Source: Sphingopyxis macrogoltabida (GTDB lineage Bacteria; Pseudomonadota; Alphaproteobacteria; Sphingomonadales; Sphingomonadaceae). From it: DNA of 12,041 nt. The notes beneath the pieces are model-generated. The model ran no database searches, was not told where the DNA came from, and worked only from the letters and a program-made list of their open reading frames with translations. The position numbers and the translations under genes were made by a program. Positions within the stretch are counted from its first letter, which is position 1. Every line of letters starts with the position of its first letter. Of this stretch, positions 1 through 6,987 are shown piece by piece. Where the stretch lies: NCBI GenBank assembly GCA_003241685.1, contig QFPJ01000061.1:1-12041 (forward strand). The letters are read 5' to 3'.

Positions 1-1349
1 GGGGCCAGGCGGAGGCGGTCTTCGCCGGCCTGCCGATGGGGCATGAATTCACCTCGCTGATCCTCGCGCTGCTGCACGTCGGCGGTCATCCGCCCAAGGA
101 AGAGGCGGAGCTGCTCGATGCCGTCCGCGCGCTGGAGGGTGATTTCACCTTTGAAACCTTCTTCTCGCTGTCGTGCCAGAACTGCCCCGATGTCGTGCAG
201 GCACTGAACATCATGGCCGCGCTCAACCCCAATGTGCGGCACACCGCGATCGACGGCGCGCTGTTCCAAGACGAGGTCGAACGGCGCAAGGTCATGGCGG
301 TGCCGATGGTGTTCCTGAACGGCGAACCCTTTGGTCAGGGCCGCATGGATCTGGCCCAGATCGTCGCGAAGCTCGACACCGGCGCGGTCGCCCGCGCGGC
401 GGAAAAGATCGCGGCGAAGGACCCGTTCGACGTGCTCGTCGTCGGCGGCGGCCCCGGCGGCGCGGCGGCCGCGATTTACGCGGCGCGCAAGGGCATCCGC
501 ACCGGCATCGTCGCCGAACGCTTTGGCGGGCAGGTGCTCGACACGATGGGGATCGAGAATTTCATCTCGGTCTCGCACACCGAAGGGCCGAAACTCGCCG
601 CGCAGCTTGAGGCGCATGTGAAGGATTATGACGTCGACGTCATGAATGTGCAGGAGGCGGCCGAACTGATCCCCGGCGGTGCGAACGGCCTGCACGAAGT
701 GAAGCTGAAAAGCGGCGCGAGCGTGAAGGGCAAGACGGTGATCCTGTCGACCGGCGCGCGCTGGCGCCAGATGGGCGTCCCCGGCGAGGCCGAATATCGC
801 AACAAGGGCGTGGCCTATTGCCCGCATTGCGACGGCCCGCTGTTCAAGGGGAAGCGCGTCGCGGTGATCGGCGGCGGCAATTCGGGCGTCGAGGCGGCGA
901 TCGATCTGGCCGGCATCGTCGCGCATGTGACGCTGATCGAATTCGACGCCCAGCTTCGCGCCGACGCCGTTTTGCAGACCAAGCTGCGCAGCCTGTCCAA
1001 CGTCACCATCATCACATCGGCGCTGACCACCGAAGTGCTGGGCAATGGCGACAAGGTCGTCGGCCTGCGCTACCGCGACCGCAACCGGGACGAGGAACAT
1101 CTGATCGAGCTGGAAGGCATCTTCGTCCAGATCGGCCTCATTCCGAACACCGAATGGCTGGGCAATGCAGTGGCGCTCAGCGATCGCGGCGAGATCGAGG
1201 TCGATGCGCGCGGCGCGACGAGCCAGCCCGGCATCTTCGCCGCGGGCGACGTGACGACGGTCCCCTACAAACAGATCGTCATCGCGATGGGCGAAGGATC
1301 TAAGGCATCGCTGTCGGCCTTCGATCACCTGATCCGTTCGGGCGTCTGA
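1..1349 (+). CDS. ahpF: Alkyl hydroperoxide reductase subunit F (5'-truncated by window edge)
   Basis: AhpF is the FAD-dependent NADH:disulfide oxidoreductase that passes electrons from NADH to the peroxiredoxin AhpC, which reduces H2O2 and organic peroxides in the cytosol. The frame is open from base 3 through the ATG at 36, and the 11 codons before that ATG still match AhpF (ending VFAGLP before MGHEFTSL). The ATG at 36 is therefore internal. About 448 residues are visible against roughly 520 for the family, so some 75 N-terminal residues lie upstream. Visible parts in order: the N-terminal thioredoxin-like redox centre CQNC (cysteines at 174-176 and 183-185), an FAD-binding GGGPGG near 445-462, the thioredoxin-reductase-type active site CPHC (cysteines at 819-821 and 828-830), an NAD(P)H-binding GGGNSG near 870-890, and the C-terminal GIFAAGDV FAD motif. 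It ends in TGA and is followed by a strong hairpin. ahpC would be expected just upstream but is not visible. Confidence 0.96.
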   Translation, partial: GQAEAVFAGLPMGHEFTSLILALLHVGGHPPKEEAELLDAVRALEGDFTFETFFSLSCQNCPDVVQALNIMAALNPNVRHTAIDGALFQDEVERRKVMAVPMVFLNGEPFGQGRMDLAQIVAKLDTGAVARAAEKIAAKDPFDVLVVGGGPGGAAAAIYAARKGIRTGIVAERFGGQVLDTMGIENFISVSHTEGPKLAAQLEAHVKDYDVDVMNVQEAAELIPGGANGLHEVKLKSGASVKGKTVILSTGARWRQMGVPGEAEYRNKGVAYCPHCDGPLFKGKRVAVIGGGNSGVEAAIDLAGIVAHVTLIEFDAQLRADAVLQTKLRSLSNVTIITSALTTEVLGNGDKVVGLRYRDRNRDEEHLIELEGIFVQIGLIPNTEWLGNAVALSDRGEIEVDARGATSQPGIFAAGDVTTVPYKQIVIAMGEGSKASLSAFDHLIRSGV

Positions 1350-1384
1350 TCGGTCCGCCGCGGCGGGCGCGGCGATACAAGACA

Positions 1385-1418
1385 AAAGGGAGCGCATCCG
1401 CCTGGGTGCGCTCCCTTT
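1385..1418. terminator. Strong hairpin between convergent ahpF and mscL
   Basis: A perfect 12-bp inverted repeat, AAAGGGAGCGCA at 1385-1396 and TGCGCTCCCTTT at 1407-1418, surrounds a 10-base loop. It lies 35 bases after the ahpF stop and 33 bases beyond the mscL stop. Each transcript would end its stem in a short U run (three U on the ahpF side, three or four on the mscL side), so it can act as a bidirectional intrinsic terminator. The U tract is short, so its strength is uncertain. Confidence 0.75.
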
Positions 1419-1451
1419 GTCGTCCTGGTCCGTCGCCGGGACCCGCCGCGA

Positions 1452-1877
1452 TTATTTCCGGCGCAGCTCATCGCGGATTTCGGTCAGCAGATCGACCTCG
1501 CTCGGCCCGGCCGGGGCGTCCGGCGCGTCGGGGCCCTTGCGAAGCGCGCGATTCACCGCGCGCACCATCAGAAAGATGATGAACGCCAATATCAGGAAGT
1601 TGATGACGGCGGTGATAAAGGCGCCGTAACCGAACATCGCGACCCCCGCTTCCTTCAGCGCGGCATAGTCGGTCGGCGAAACCCCGGGCGGCACGGCGCC
1701 GAGGCGGATGAACATGCTGGAAAAATCGACGCCGCCAAAAATCGCGCCGATGATCGGCATGATGATGTCTTCGGTCAGCGACTTGGTGATCGTCGCAAAG
1801 GCGCCGCCGATGATGACGCCCACCGCCAAGTCCATCACATTGCCCTTGGCGATAAATTCCTTGAATTCGTTCAGCAT
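1452..1877 (-). CDS. mscL: Large-conductance mechanosensitive channel MscL
   Basis: MscL forms a homopentameric inner-membrane pore that opens under membrane tension and releases solutes during hypo-osmotic shock. The 141-residue product has the conserved start MLNEFKEFIAKGNVMDLAVG, with its N-terminal helix and first membrane helix (about residues 14-44). A periplasmic loop follows (about 45-75, containing the FGGVDFS segment), then the second membrane helix (about 76-105) and a charged C-terminal helix ending LLTEIRDELRRK. Length fits the family (about 130-150). I chose the ATG at 1877 over a TTG five codons upstream: it matches the family N-terminus and has GGAG seven bases before it. It is monocistronic, transcribed divergently from lemA, and converges on ahpF across the shared hairpin. 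Confidence 0.96.
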   Translation of the reverse strand: MLNEFKEFIAKGNVMDLAVGVIIGGAFATITKSLTEDIIMPIIGAIFGGVDFSSMFIRLGAVPPGVSPTDYAALKEAGVAMFGYGAFITAVINFLILAFIIFLMVRAVNRALRKGPDAPDAPAGPSEVDLLTEIRDELRRK

Positions 1878-1927
1878 GTTGCCGCTCCACAAAGTTGGCC
1901 CGCGTTAAGCATGATGTGCCGCGACGA

Positions 1928-1956
1928 TTGCGCAAAGGCAAGCGGCTTCCTATTAT
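1928..1956 (+). promoter_or_regulatory. Candidate sigma70-type promoter for the lemA set
   Basis: TTGCGC at 1928-1933 and TATTAT at 1951-1956 are separated by 17 bases, in the divergent gap between mscL and lemA. The -10 matches 5 of 6 consensus positions and the -35 only 3 of 6. A small hairpin (GCGGC 1967-1971, GCCGC 1977-1981) follows in the predicted leader, just before the GGAGGGAG ribosome binding site at 1983-1990. This is a motif call only. Confidence 0.4.
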
Positions 1957-2000
1957 CTGTATTGTTGCGGCAAAACGCCGCCGGAGGGAGTCTTTTGACC

Positions 2001-2597
<597 letters not shown>

Positions 2598-2599
2598 GG

Positions 2600-3436
2600 G
2601 TGCGCATCGTCCCCCTGTTCCGGCCGGTCGCGGCGGCGGTCCTTTGCGGGCTGCTGTCGCTGACCGCGGCCCCCGCCGCGGCGCAGACCTTCCCCGCCCT
2701 CACCGGCCGCGTGGTCGATCAGGCCGACATCATCCCGGCGGCCGAGGAAGCGGCGCTGAACAGCCAGCTTGAACAGATCGAGACGCAGACCGGCCACCAG
2801 TTCGTCGTCGCGACGGTGAGCAGCCTCGATGGCAACGACATCAGCGACTATGGCTACAAACTGGGCCGCGAATGGAAGATCGGCGATGCCGAGCGCGACG
2901 ATGGCGTCGTCTTCCTGATCGCGCCCAACGAACGGCGGATGAACATCTCGGTCGGATACGGCCTTGAACCCGTGCTGACCGACGCGATGTCGGGGCGGAT
3001 CATCCGCGACATCGTGACCCCCCGCTTCAAGGGCGACGATTATCCCGGCGGCATTCAGGCCGGCGTCAACGCGATCGCCGAGCAGATCCGGCTGACCCCC
3101 GAAGAGGCGGCCGCACGCGCCGCCGCGGTCGACAAGGCCGAACGCGATCGCGCGGGCCAGGGCAATTTCGGCGGCCTGTTCTTCATCGGCTTTATCATTT
3201 TCGTCTTCTTCATCATCCCGTGGCTCACCAGCCGCGCGGGTCGCGGCAGGAAACGGCGGCGCGGCGCCTGGGATGCGCCGATCATCATCTGGGGCGGAAA
3301 CGACTGGGGCGGCGGCGGCGGCGGCGGATCGTCGTGGGGCGGCGGTGGCGGCGGCTGGAGCGGCGGCGGCGGATTCGGCGGCTTTTCGGGCGGCGGCGGC
3401 AGCTTCGGCGGCGGCGGCGCATCCGGCGGCTGGTAA
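2600..3436 (+). CDS. TPM-domain protein, secreted and membrane-anchored (YgcG-like)
   Basis: This 278-residue protein has four parts: a signal peptide with likely cleavage AAPAAA|Q after residue 28; a TPM domain (about 38-160) with the characteristic segments RVVDQADIIP, WKIGDAERDDGVVFLIA and ISVGYGLEPVLTD; one membrane helix (about 191-211); and a basic stretch followed by a Gly/Ser/Trp tail (232-278). The predicted topology puts the TPM domain in the periplasm and the tail in the cytoplasm. TPM domains have been linked to acid phosphatase activity in plant chloroplast TLP18.3 and to photosystem II repair, but the bacterial role is not settled. The start is GTG at 2600, two bases after the lemA TAA. 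No Shine-Dalgarno is correctly spaced, so translation is probably coupled to lemA. No upstream ATG is in frame, and the signal peptide starts here. Confidence 0.88.
   Translation: MRIVPLFRPVAAAVLCGLLSLTAAPAAAQTFPALTGRVVDQADIIPAAEEAALNSQLEQIETQTGHQFVVATVSSLDGNDISDYGYKLGREWKIGDAERDDGVVFLIAPNERRMNISVGYGLEPVLTDAMSGRIIRDIVTPRFKGDDYPGGIQAGVNAIAEQIRLTPEEAAARAAAVDKAERDRAGQGNFGGLFFIGFIIFVFFIIPWLTSRAGRGRKRRRGAWDAPIIIWGGNDWGGGGGGGSSWGGGGGGWSGGGGFGGFSGGGGSFGGGGASGGW
3293..3433 (+). repeat. Low-complexity GGC-rich tract encoding the Gly-rich tail
   Basis: Nearly every codon is GGC or GGA, interrupted by Ser, Trp and Phe codons, in runs such as GGCGGCGGCGGC. It encodes residues 232-278 of the TPM-domain protein. 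Short triplet runs can change length by slippage without breaking the frame. Glycine-rich tails are typical of YgcG-type TPM proteins, so the feature is expected for the family. Confidence 0.8.
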
Positions 3437-3448
3437 GGGGAGAGCGCG

Positions 3449-4135
3449 ATGCCACGCAAGGTCAATCATGTCAGCGCGGCCGACCATGACATCGTCACGG
3501 TCGCGGTCGCCGCGGCGGAAGCGCATACCAGCGGCGAAATCGTCACGGTCATCGCGGCGAAATCGAACGATTATGACGATGTCGCGCTGGTCTGGGCCAG
3601 TGTCATCGCCTTTCTGGCGATGTCGGTCATCGCCATGTTCCCCGAATTCTACCGCGGTCTGTATGACTGGATCACCGGCGGCTGGGGTCATGAACTGACC
3701 GCCAATCAGTGGCTGGGCACGGTCATCGCGATCGGCGTGCTCAAATGGATCGGCGTCTGGCTGATCTTGCTGTGGCGGCCGCTGCGCATGGCGCTGACCC
3801 CGCGCGCGATCAAGGCGCAGCGCGTGCGCGACCGCGCGATCGATCTGTTCAAGGTCGGCACCGAGGCGAAGACATTGGGCCGCACCGGCGTCCTCCTTTA
3901 CCTCAGCCTGAAGGAACATCGCGCCGACATCGTCGCCGACGAAGCGATCGCGGCCAAGGTATCGCCCGACGTGTGGGGCGATGCGATGGCGGCGCTGATC
4001 GAACGGGTGCGCGAGGGCAAGGCGGGCGAAGGCATGGCCGCCGCCGTGACGCGCATGGGCGCGGTGCTGGCCGACCATTTCCCGAAAGGCGACGACAAGC
4101 CCAACGAACTGCCCGACCGGCTGATCGAGCTGTGA
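3449..4135 (+). CDS. TPM-domain membrane protein with two internal helices
   Basis: This is a 228-residue protein without a signal peptide. Two hydrophobic helices are clear, at about 45-64 (ending AFLAMSVIAMF) and 88-109 (TVIAIGVLKWIGVWLILLW). They split a TPM-like domain into an N-terminal strand/helix piece (about 10-44, with HTSGEIVTVIAAKS) and a C-terminal piece (about 125-213, with RTGVLLYLSLKEHRADIVAD and a helix-rich end). This layout matches the smaller TPM paralogue commonly found beside LemA and YgcG-type proteins. The predicted topology has both TPM pieces on the cytoplasmic side. The ATG at 3449 follows GGGGAG (3437-3442) by six bases, and the gap to the preceding TPM gene is 12 bases. 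Assignment to the TPM family is by visible similarity and context; the function is unknown. Confidence 0.82.
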   Translation: MPRKVNHVSAADHDIVTVAVAAAEAHTSGEIVTVIAAKSNDYDDVALVWASVIAFLAMSVIAMFPEFYRGLYDWITGGWGHELTANQWLGTVIAIGVLKWIGVWLILLWRPLRMALTPRAIKAQRVRDRAIDLFKVGTEAKTLGRTGVLLYLSLKEHRADIVADEAIAAKVSPDVWGDAMAALIERVREGKAGEGMAAAVTRMGAVLADHFPKGDDKPNELPDRLIEL

Positions 4136-4173
4136 TCGCGCCGCCGAACCACCGCTGACAAAACGGAGACCCT

Positions 4174-4719
4174 ATGCCCCGCCCCGCGCCCGACGCACCC
4201 GTCACGACGCCCTGGGAAGGCCGCTTCATCACCGTCCGCCAACAGGGCGCATGGGAATATGTCGCCCGCGCGCGCGGCATCCATGCCGCGGTCATCCTGC
4301 CGATCGACGATGCCGCGGACGGGCGCCATATCATCCTGGTCGAACAATATCGCGTGCCGCTCAAGGTCCACTGCCTGGAGCTGCCCGCCGGGCTGGTGGG
4401 CGACGATGTCGCGGGCGAAGCGCCCGCTCTGGCTGCCGCGCGCGAGCTGGAGGAAGAAACCGGCTATCGCGCCGCGCGCTGGCACAATGCCGGCGAATTC
4501 TTCTCCTCGCCGGGCATGGTCAGCGAAAGCTTCACCCTGCTCGTCGCGCGCGATCTGACGAAAGTCGGCGACGGCGGCGGCGTCGATGGCGAAGATATCA
4601 TCGTCCACCGCGTACCCGTCGACGGCATCGCCGCTTTCGTCGCGGCCAAGCGCGCCGAAGGCTGCGGCATCGATGTGCGCATCGCGATGCTGCTGGCGGG
4701 CGGATTGCTGGCGGGATAA
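4174..4719 (+). CDS. Nudix hydrolase, ADP-ribose pyrophosphatase type
   Basis: This 181-residue cytosolic hydrolase cleaves a nucleoside diphosphate linked to another moiety, most likely ADP-ribose to AMP and ribose-5-phosphate. The Nudix box is complete at residues 76-98: Gly76, Glu82, then RELEEETGY at 90-98, fitting GX5EX7REUXEEXGU exactly. The glutamates bind the catalytic Mg2+. The SPG at 112-114, with its proline about 15 residues after the box, is the hallmark of the ADP-ribose pyrophosphatase subfamily. The upstream ILVEQYRVPLKVHCLELPAG also matches that group. The ATG at 4174 has GGAG at about 4165-4168. The gap to the preceding TPM gene is 38 bases, so it is probably the last gene of the lemA set. 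A functional link to LemA/TPM is not evident. ADP-sugar or other nucleotide substrates remain possible. Confidence 0.92.
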   Translation: MPRPAPDAPVTTPWEGRFITVRQQGAWEYVARARGIHAAVILPIDDAADGRHIILVEQYRVPLKVHCLELPAGLVGDDVAGEAPALAAARELEEETGYRAARWHNAGEFFSSPGMVSESFTLLVARDLTKVGDGGGVDGEDIIVHRVPVDGIAAFVAAKRAEGCGIDVRIAMLLAGGLLAG

Positions 4720-4746
4720 CGGCTGATAGCGACCGATTGCGGGCGA

Positions 4747-4887
4747 AAATCCTCCCTTATGGCGAAGCCATGGGGAGGTGGCAGCGCGAAGCCCTGACAG
4801 AGGGGCAATGGCGCGACGTTGCTGCCCCCCCCAACCCCTCGCTTCTGGAGCTGCCCCTTCCCCATCGCTTCGCGACAGCGAGGATTT
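4747..4887. repeat. 141-bp MITE-like imperfect palindrome
   Basis: This fills most of the 260-base gap between the Nudix and CPBP genes. The ends are a perfect 8-bp inverted repeat, AAATCCTC (4747-4754) and GAGGATTT (4880-4887). Further in, the 24-mer at 4762-4785 is complementary to 4850-4873 at 21 of 24 positions. The left end also folds locally (ATGGC 4759-4763 with GCCAT 4767-4771), and so does the right end (TCGCT 4865-4869 with AGCGA 4877-4881). No ORF of credible coding content is present, and no target-site duplication is obvious. The style (GCGAAGC, GGGGAGG modules) resembles repeats I associate with sphingomonad genomes, which is memory and not checked. As RNA it would form a long hairpin that could end or protect the upstream transcript. 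The rest of the gap (4720-4746, 4888-4979) shows nothing beyond the promoter-like motif listed. Confidence 0.75.
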
Positions 4888-4934
4888 GGATGTCCGCAAG
4901 CGACCGATGGCGGTCATAGGCCGTCCCGACATGG

Positions 4935-4964
4935 TTCATCGGTTGACGGTGCTATTCATATAAT
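4935..4964 (+). promoter_or_regulatory. Possible promoter for the CPBP protease gene
   Basis: A perfect TATAAT lies at 4959-4964, 15 bases before the ATG at 4980. The best -35 at normal spacing is the poor TTCATC (4935-4940, 18-base spacer). A better TTGACG (4943-4948) is only 10 bases away, too close for a standard promoter. If used, the leader would be about 8-10 bases, which fits the lack of a good ribosome binding site before the ATG. Confidence 0.35.
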
Positions 4965-4979
4965 ACACTTTGGCGGGTT

Positions 4980-5693
4980 ATGGGGTTAAGTCAGGTCTCA
5001 AGTCATTCTCGCCGGGCAATTGCCCATGAGGTCACGGCGTTCGTCGCCTTCGCGCTCGCCGCCAAATATCTGATGAGCCTGATATTCTGGCGCTACGCGG
5101 GGCCGGCTTCGCTATTGCTCACGATCGGCTTGCTAACTCTCTATATGCGCCGCATCGGATTGCGCTGGTCGGACATGGGCCTGGTCCCGTTGCCCGGATG
5201 GAAGCCCAAGCTGATGGTCGTCCCCCAGGCTGGCCTGACGCTGGTCGCGTTCGCTGCCGTCGTCGCGATGACGACGATTGCTGGCCCAGCGATCGGGCTT
5301 GGCTTCCTGGCCGAAACTTCCGCCGGTGTAGAGAATCGCTGGGGTGAAGTTGCGGGTAGCCTGCCCCACTATCTGCTCTGGCTTGGGATTGTCTGGACGG
5401 CGGCGGCCTTTGGCGAGGAGATGTTCTTTCGCGGCTACCTTGTTACCCGCCTGCAATTTTTGTTTCCACGTGGGTACGCGGGGACGATTGCCGCCATCAT
5501 AGTTTCCGCAGCGATTTTTGGTTATGGTCATTTCTATTATCAGGGCTGGCGGGGCGCCATAGTGACAGGCGCGATCGGTTTGGCCTTCGGGGCGATGTTC
5601 TGTCTGTTCAGGCGCAATCTGTGGCCGCTCATCATGCTCCACGGAGTCATCGACACGCTGACATTCACAGCCATATTCATGCAGTGGGACTAA
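4980..5693 (+). CDS. CPBP family intramembrane metalloprotease (CAAX/Abi type)
   Basis: This is a polytopic membrane protein of 237 residues with about six to eight hydrophobic helices and all three CPBP motifs: EExxxR (Glu146, Glu147, Arg151 in GEEMFFRGYL), FxxxH (Phe180 to His184 in FGYGH) and HxxxD (His221 to Asp225). In characterised relatives these residues form the active site; the glutamates and histidines are the presumed metal or proton ligands in Rce1-like prenyl-protein proteases. Bacterial members do varied work, including bacteriocin self-immunity and membrane protein processing, and the substrate cannot be told from sequence. The gene stands alone between a palindromic repeat and a convergent rhomboid gene. 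Its GC is lower than its neighbours: I count 33 GC in bases 5461-5520 against 42 in a 60-base carB sample. Only weak GGCGGG precedes the ATG, so the start is moderately sure. Confidence 0.9.
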   Translation: MGLSQVSSHSRRAIAHEVTAFVAFALAAKYLMSLIFWRYAGPASLLLTIGLLTLYMRRIGLRWSDMGLVPLPGWKPKLMVVPQAGLTLVAFAAVVAMTTIAGPAIGLGFLAETSAGVENRWGEVAGSLPHYLLWLGIVWTAAAFGEEMFFRGYLVTRLQFLFPRGYAGTIAAIIVSAAIFGYGHFYYQGWRGAIVTGAIGLAFGAMFCLFRRNLWPLIMLHGVIDTLTFTAIFMQWD

Positions 5694-5696
5694 TCG

Positions 5697-5711
5697 TGCC
5701 CGGCCCGGGCA
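5697..5711. terminator. Short GC hairpin after the CPBP gene
   Basis: TGCCCG (5697-5702) and CGGGCA (5706-5711) form a perfect 6-bp stem with a 3-base loop, starting three bases after the CPBP stop and lying 58 bases beyond the stop of the convergent rhomboid gene. No T run follows on either strand, so function as an intrinsic terminator is doubtful. Confidence 0.3.
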
Positions 5712-5768
5712 TGGGACGCAGTCACCATGTCCGCTCCCACCCCAAAGCGGCCACCTTCGAGACAGCTG

Positions 5769-6401
5769 CTACCGCCCCTTGAAGCGCCAGCGCAGCAGCG
5801 GGCGGGCGAGGAGCAGTCCGGCCAGGAAGCCGCCGACATGCGCCCAGATGGCAATGGCGCCGAAACCGCCGCCGCCCGCAAATCCGATCAGCAGTTGCAG
5901 GCCGATCCATGCCGCCGCGAGCCAGAGCGCGCGGACCCAATGCCCCGGAATCGGACCGATCGCGGCGGTCTGCGAGCGGCTGAAGATCAGGGCGAATACC
6001 GCGATCAGCGCCGAAATGGCGCCGCTCGCGCCGACCATCACGGCCGTCGAGTTCGGTTCCGCCGCCCATTGCGCCGCCGCGCCCGCATAGGCGCCCGCGA
6101 CCAGCAGCACCGCCATCGCCTTGCTGCCCAGCGGCGCTTCGAGCTGCCGCCCGATATAGAGCAGCACGATCAGGTTGAAGACGAGGTGCAGCACCCCGCT
6201 GTGCAGAAAAGCCGATGTCAGCGGCGTCAGAACGAAGGGCAGCATCCCGTCCGGCGCGATCAGATCGGCGCCCAGCCGCGCGGGAATGAAGCCCGCGCGC
6301 ACGAACACGTCGGATTGCAATCCGGTGATCGCCAGAATGACGAACAGGACGACGCAGACGAGCGCGAAGCCCGTGACCAGAGGGGCGTCCTGCGTCTTCA
6401 T
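5769..6401 (-). CDS. Rhomboid family intramembrane serine protease
   Basis: Rhomboids cut transmembrane substrates within the bilayer using a Ser-His dyad. This 210-residue protein has the core six-helix layout. Helix 1 is about residues 8-28. The L1/helix 2 region carries HxxxxHxxxN (His67, His72, Asn76 in HSGVLHLVFN). The GxSG motif is GASG with catalytic Ser126. Catalytic His188 sits in AHVGGFLAGLL with the following GxxxxG face. All key residues are present, so an active protease is expected; no substrate is indicated. The ATG at 6401 lies 13 bases after the greA stop with GGAAAACGGG between them, so co-transcription with greA is likely. The C-terminus is short and basic (RWRFKGR). It converges on the CPBP gene; the 75-base gap between them holds one small hairpin. 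Confidence 0.92.
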   Translation of the reverse strand: MKTQDAPLVTGFALVCVVLFVILAITGLQSDVFVRAGFIPARLGADLIAPDGMLPFVLTPLTSAFLHSGVLHLVFNLIVLLYIGRQLEAPLGSKAMAVLLVAGAYAGAAAQWAAEPNSTAVMVGASGAISALIAVFALIFSRSQTAAIGPIPGHWVRALWLAAAWIGLQLLIGFAGGGGFGAIAIWAHVGGFLAGLLLARPLLRWRFKGR

Positions 6402-6414
6402 CGCCCGTTTTCCG

Positions 6415-6891
6415 TCAGATGAACTCGATCTTGTTGACGAGATAATATTTGTCGCCAGCGGGGACCGTCACCTCGATCTCGTCGTCGACCTTGCGGCCGA
6501 TCAGCGCGCGGCCGAGCGGCGAGTTATAGCTGATCCGGCCGTCCTTGGCGTCCGCCTCGGCCTGACCGACGATCTGATATTTCACCGGCTTGTCGTCCTC
6601 GTCCAGCATCGTGACGGTGGCGCCGAACACGATGCGGTCGCCCGACAGCGTCGTCGGGTCGATGACCTGCGCGCGCGCCAGACGGTCCTCCAGGTCGCCG
6701 ATGGTCGCCTCGACCTGGCCCTGGCGTTCCTTCGCGGCGTGATATTCGGCATTTTCCGACAGGTCGCCATGCGCACGCGCTTCCTCGATCGCATCGACGA
6801 TGAGGGGGCGTTCGGCTTTCAGGGCGGCGAGCTGTGTGCTCAGCTTCTCATAGCCTTCTGCCAGCATCGGCACCTTTTCAACGCTTGCCAT
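6415..6891 (-). CDS. greA: Transcription elongation factor GreA
   Basis: GreA inserts its coiled coil into the secondary channel of RNA polymerase and stimulates cleavage of the 3' end of backtracked RNA. The 158-residue product equals the length of E. coli GreA. Residues 1-75 form the antiparallel coiled coil with the acidic tip GDLSENAEY (42-50), whose Asp43 and Glu46 would coordinate catalytic Mg2+. Residues 80-158 form the FKBP-like C-terminal domain, with GRISYNSPLGRALIGRKVDDEI (118-139). The ATG at 6891 was chosen over a TTG seven codons upstream because it gives the family N-terminus and standard length, with AAGGA about nine bases before it. It lies 96 bases after carB on the same strand; carB-greA synteny is common in alphaproteobacteria. 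Confidence 0.97.
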   Translation of the reverse strand: MASVEKVPMLAEGYEKLSTQLAALKAERPLIVDAIEEARAHGDLSENAEYHAAKERQGQVEATIGDLEDRLARAQVIDPTTLSGDRIVFGATVTMLDEDDKPVKYQIVGQAEADAKDGRISYNSPLGRALIGRKVDDEIEVTVPAGDKYYLVNKIEFI

Positions 6892-6917
6892 TATCCTGTT
6901 GTCCTTCGTCAAAGATT

Positions 6918-6954
6918 CCGCCCCGGCGGTTGCACGCCGGGCGGCCGAGCCGCC
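6918..6954 (-). other. Two overlapping GC hairpins between carB and greA
   Basis: In the 96-base gap, CCCGGCG (6922-6928) pairs with CGCCGGG (6935-6941), and GGCGGC (6940-6945) pairs with GCCGCC (6949-6954). The stems share two bases, so they are mutually exclusive. No U run follows in the direction of transcription; downstream the minus strand reads AATCTTTG. They may reduce read-through from carB or shape the greA leader, but no function is shown. Confidence 0.35.
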
Positions 6955-6987
6955 GATTCCATAATGTCAGGGAGATGAAGCGGTCTC

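Noticed and set aside
36..38. ATG at 36 as the start of ahpF
   Set aside because: The frame is open upstream to the window edge, and the upstream codons match AhpF. The gene is simply cut by the window.
3293..3433. G-rich tract as a G-quadruplex regulatory element
   Set aside because: It encodes the expected glycine-rich tail of this TPM family. Its G-richness is explained by GGC codons, and runs of four G are few.
4747..4887. Short ORFs across the repeat at about 4464-4963
   Set aside because: They run through the palindrome in several frames with no conserved features, as expected from stop-poor GC-rich repeats.
4943..4964. TTGACG plus TATAAT as a classic promoter
   Set aside because: The spacer is 10 bases, far short of the usual 16-18. 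The TATAAT may still work with a weaker -35.
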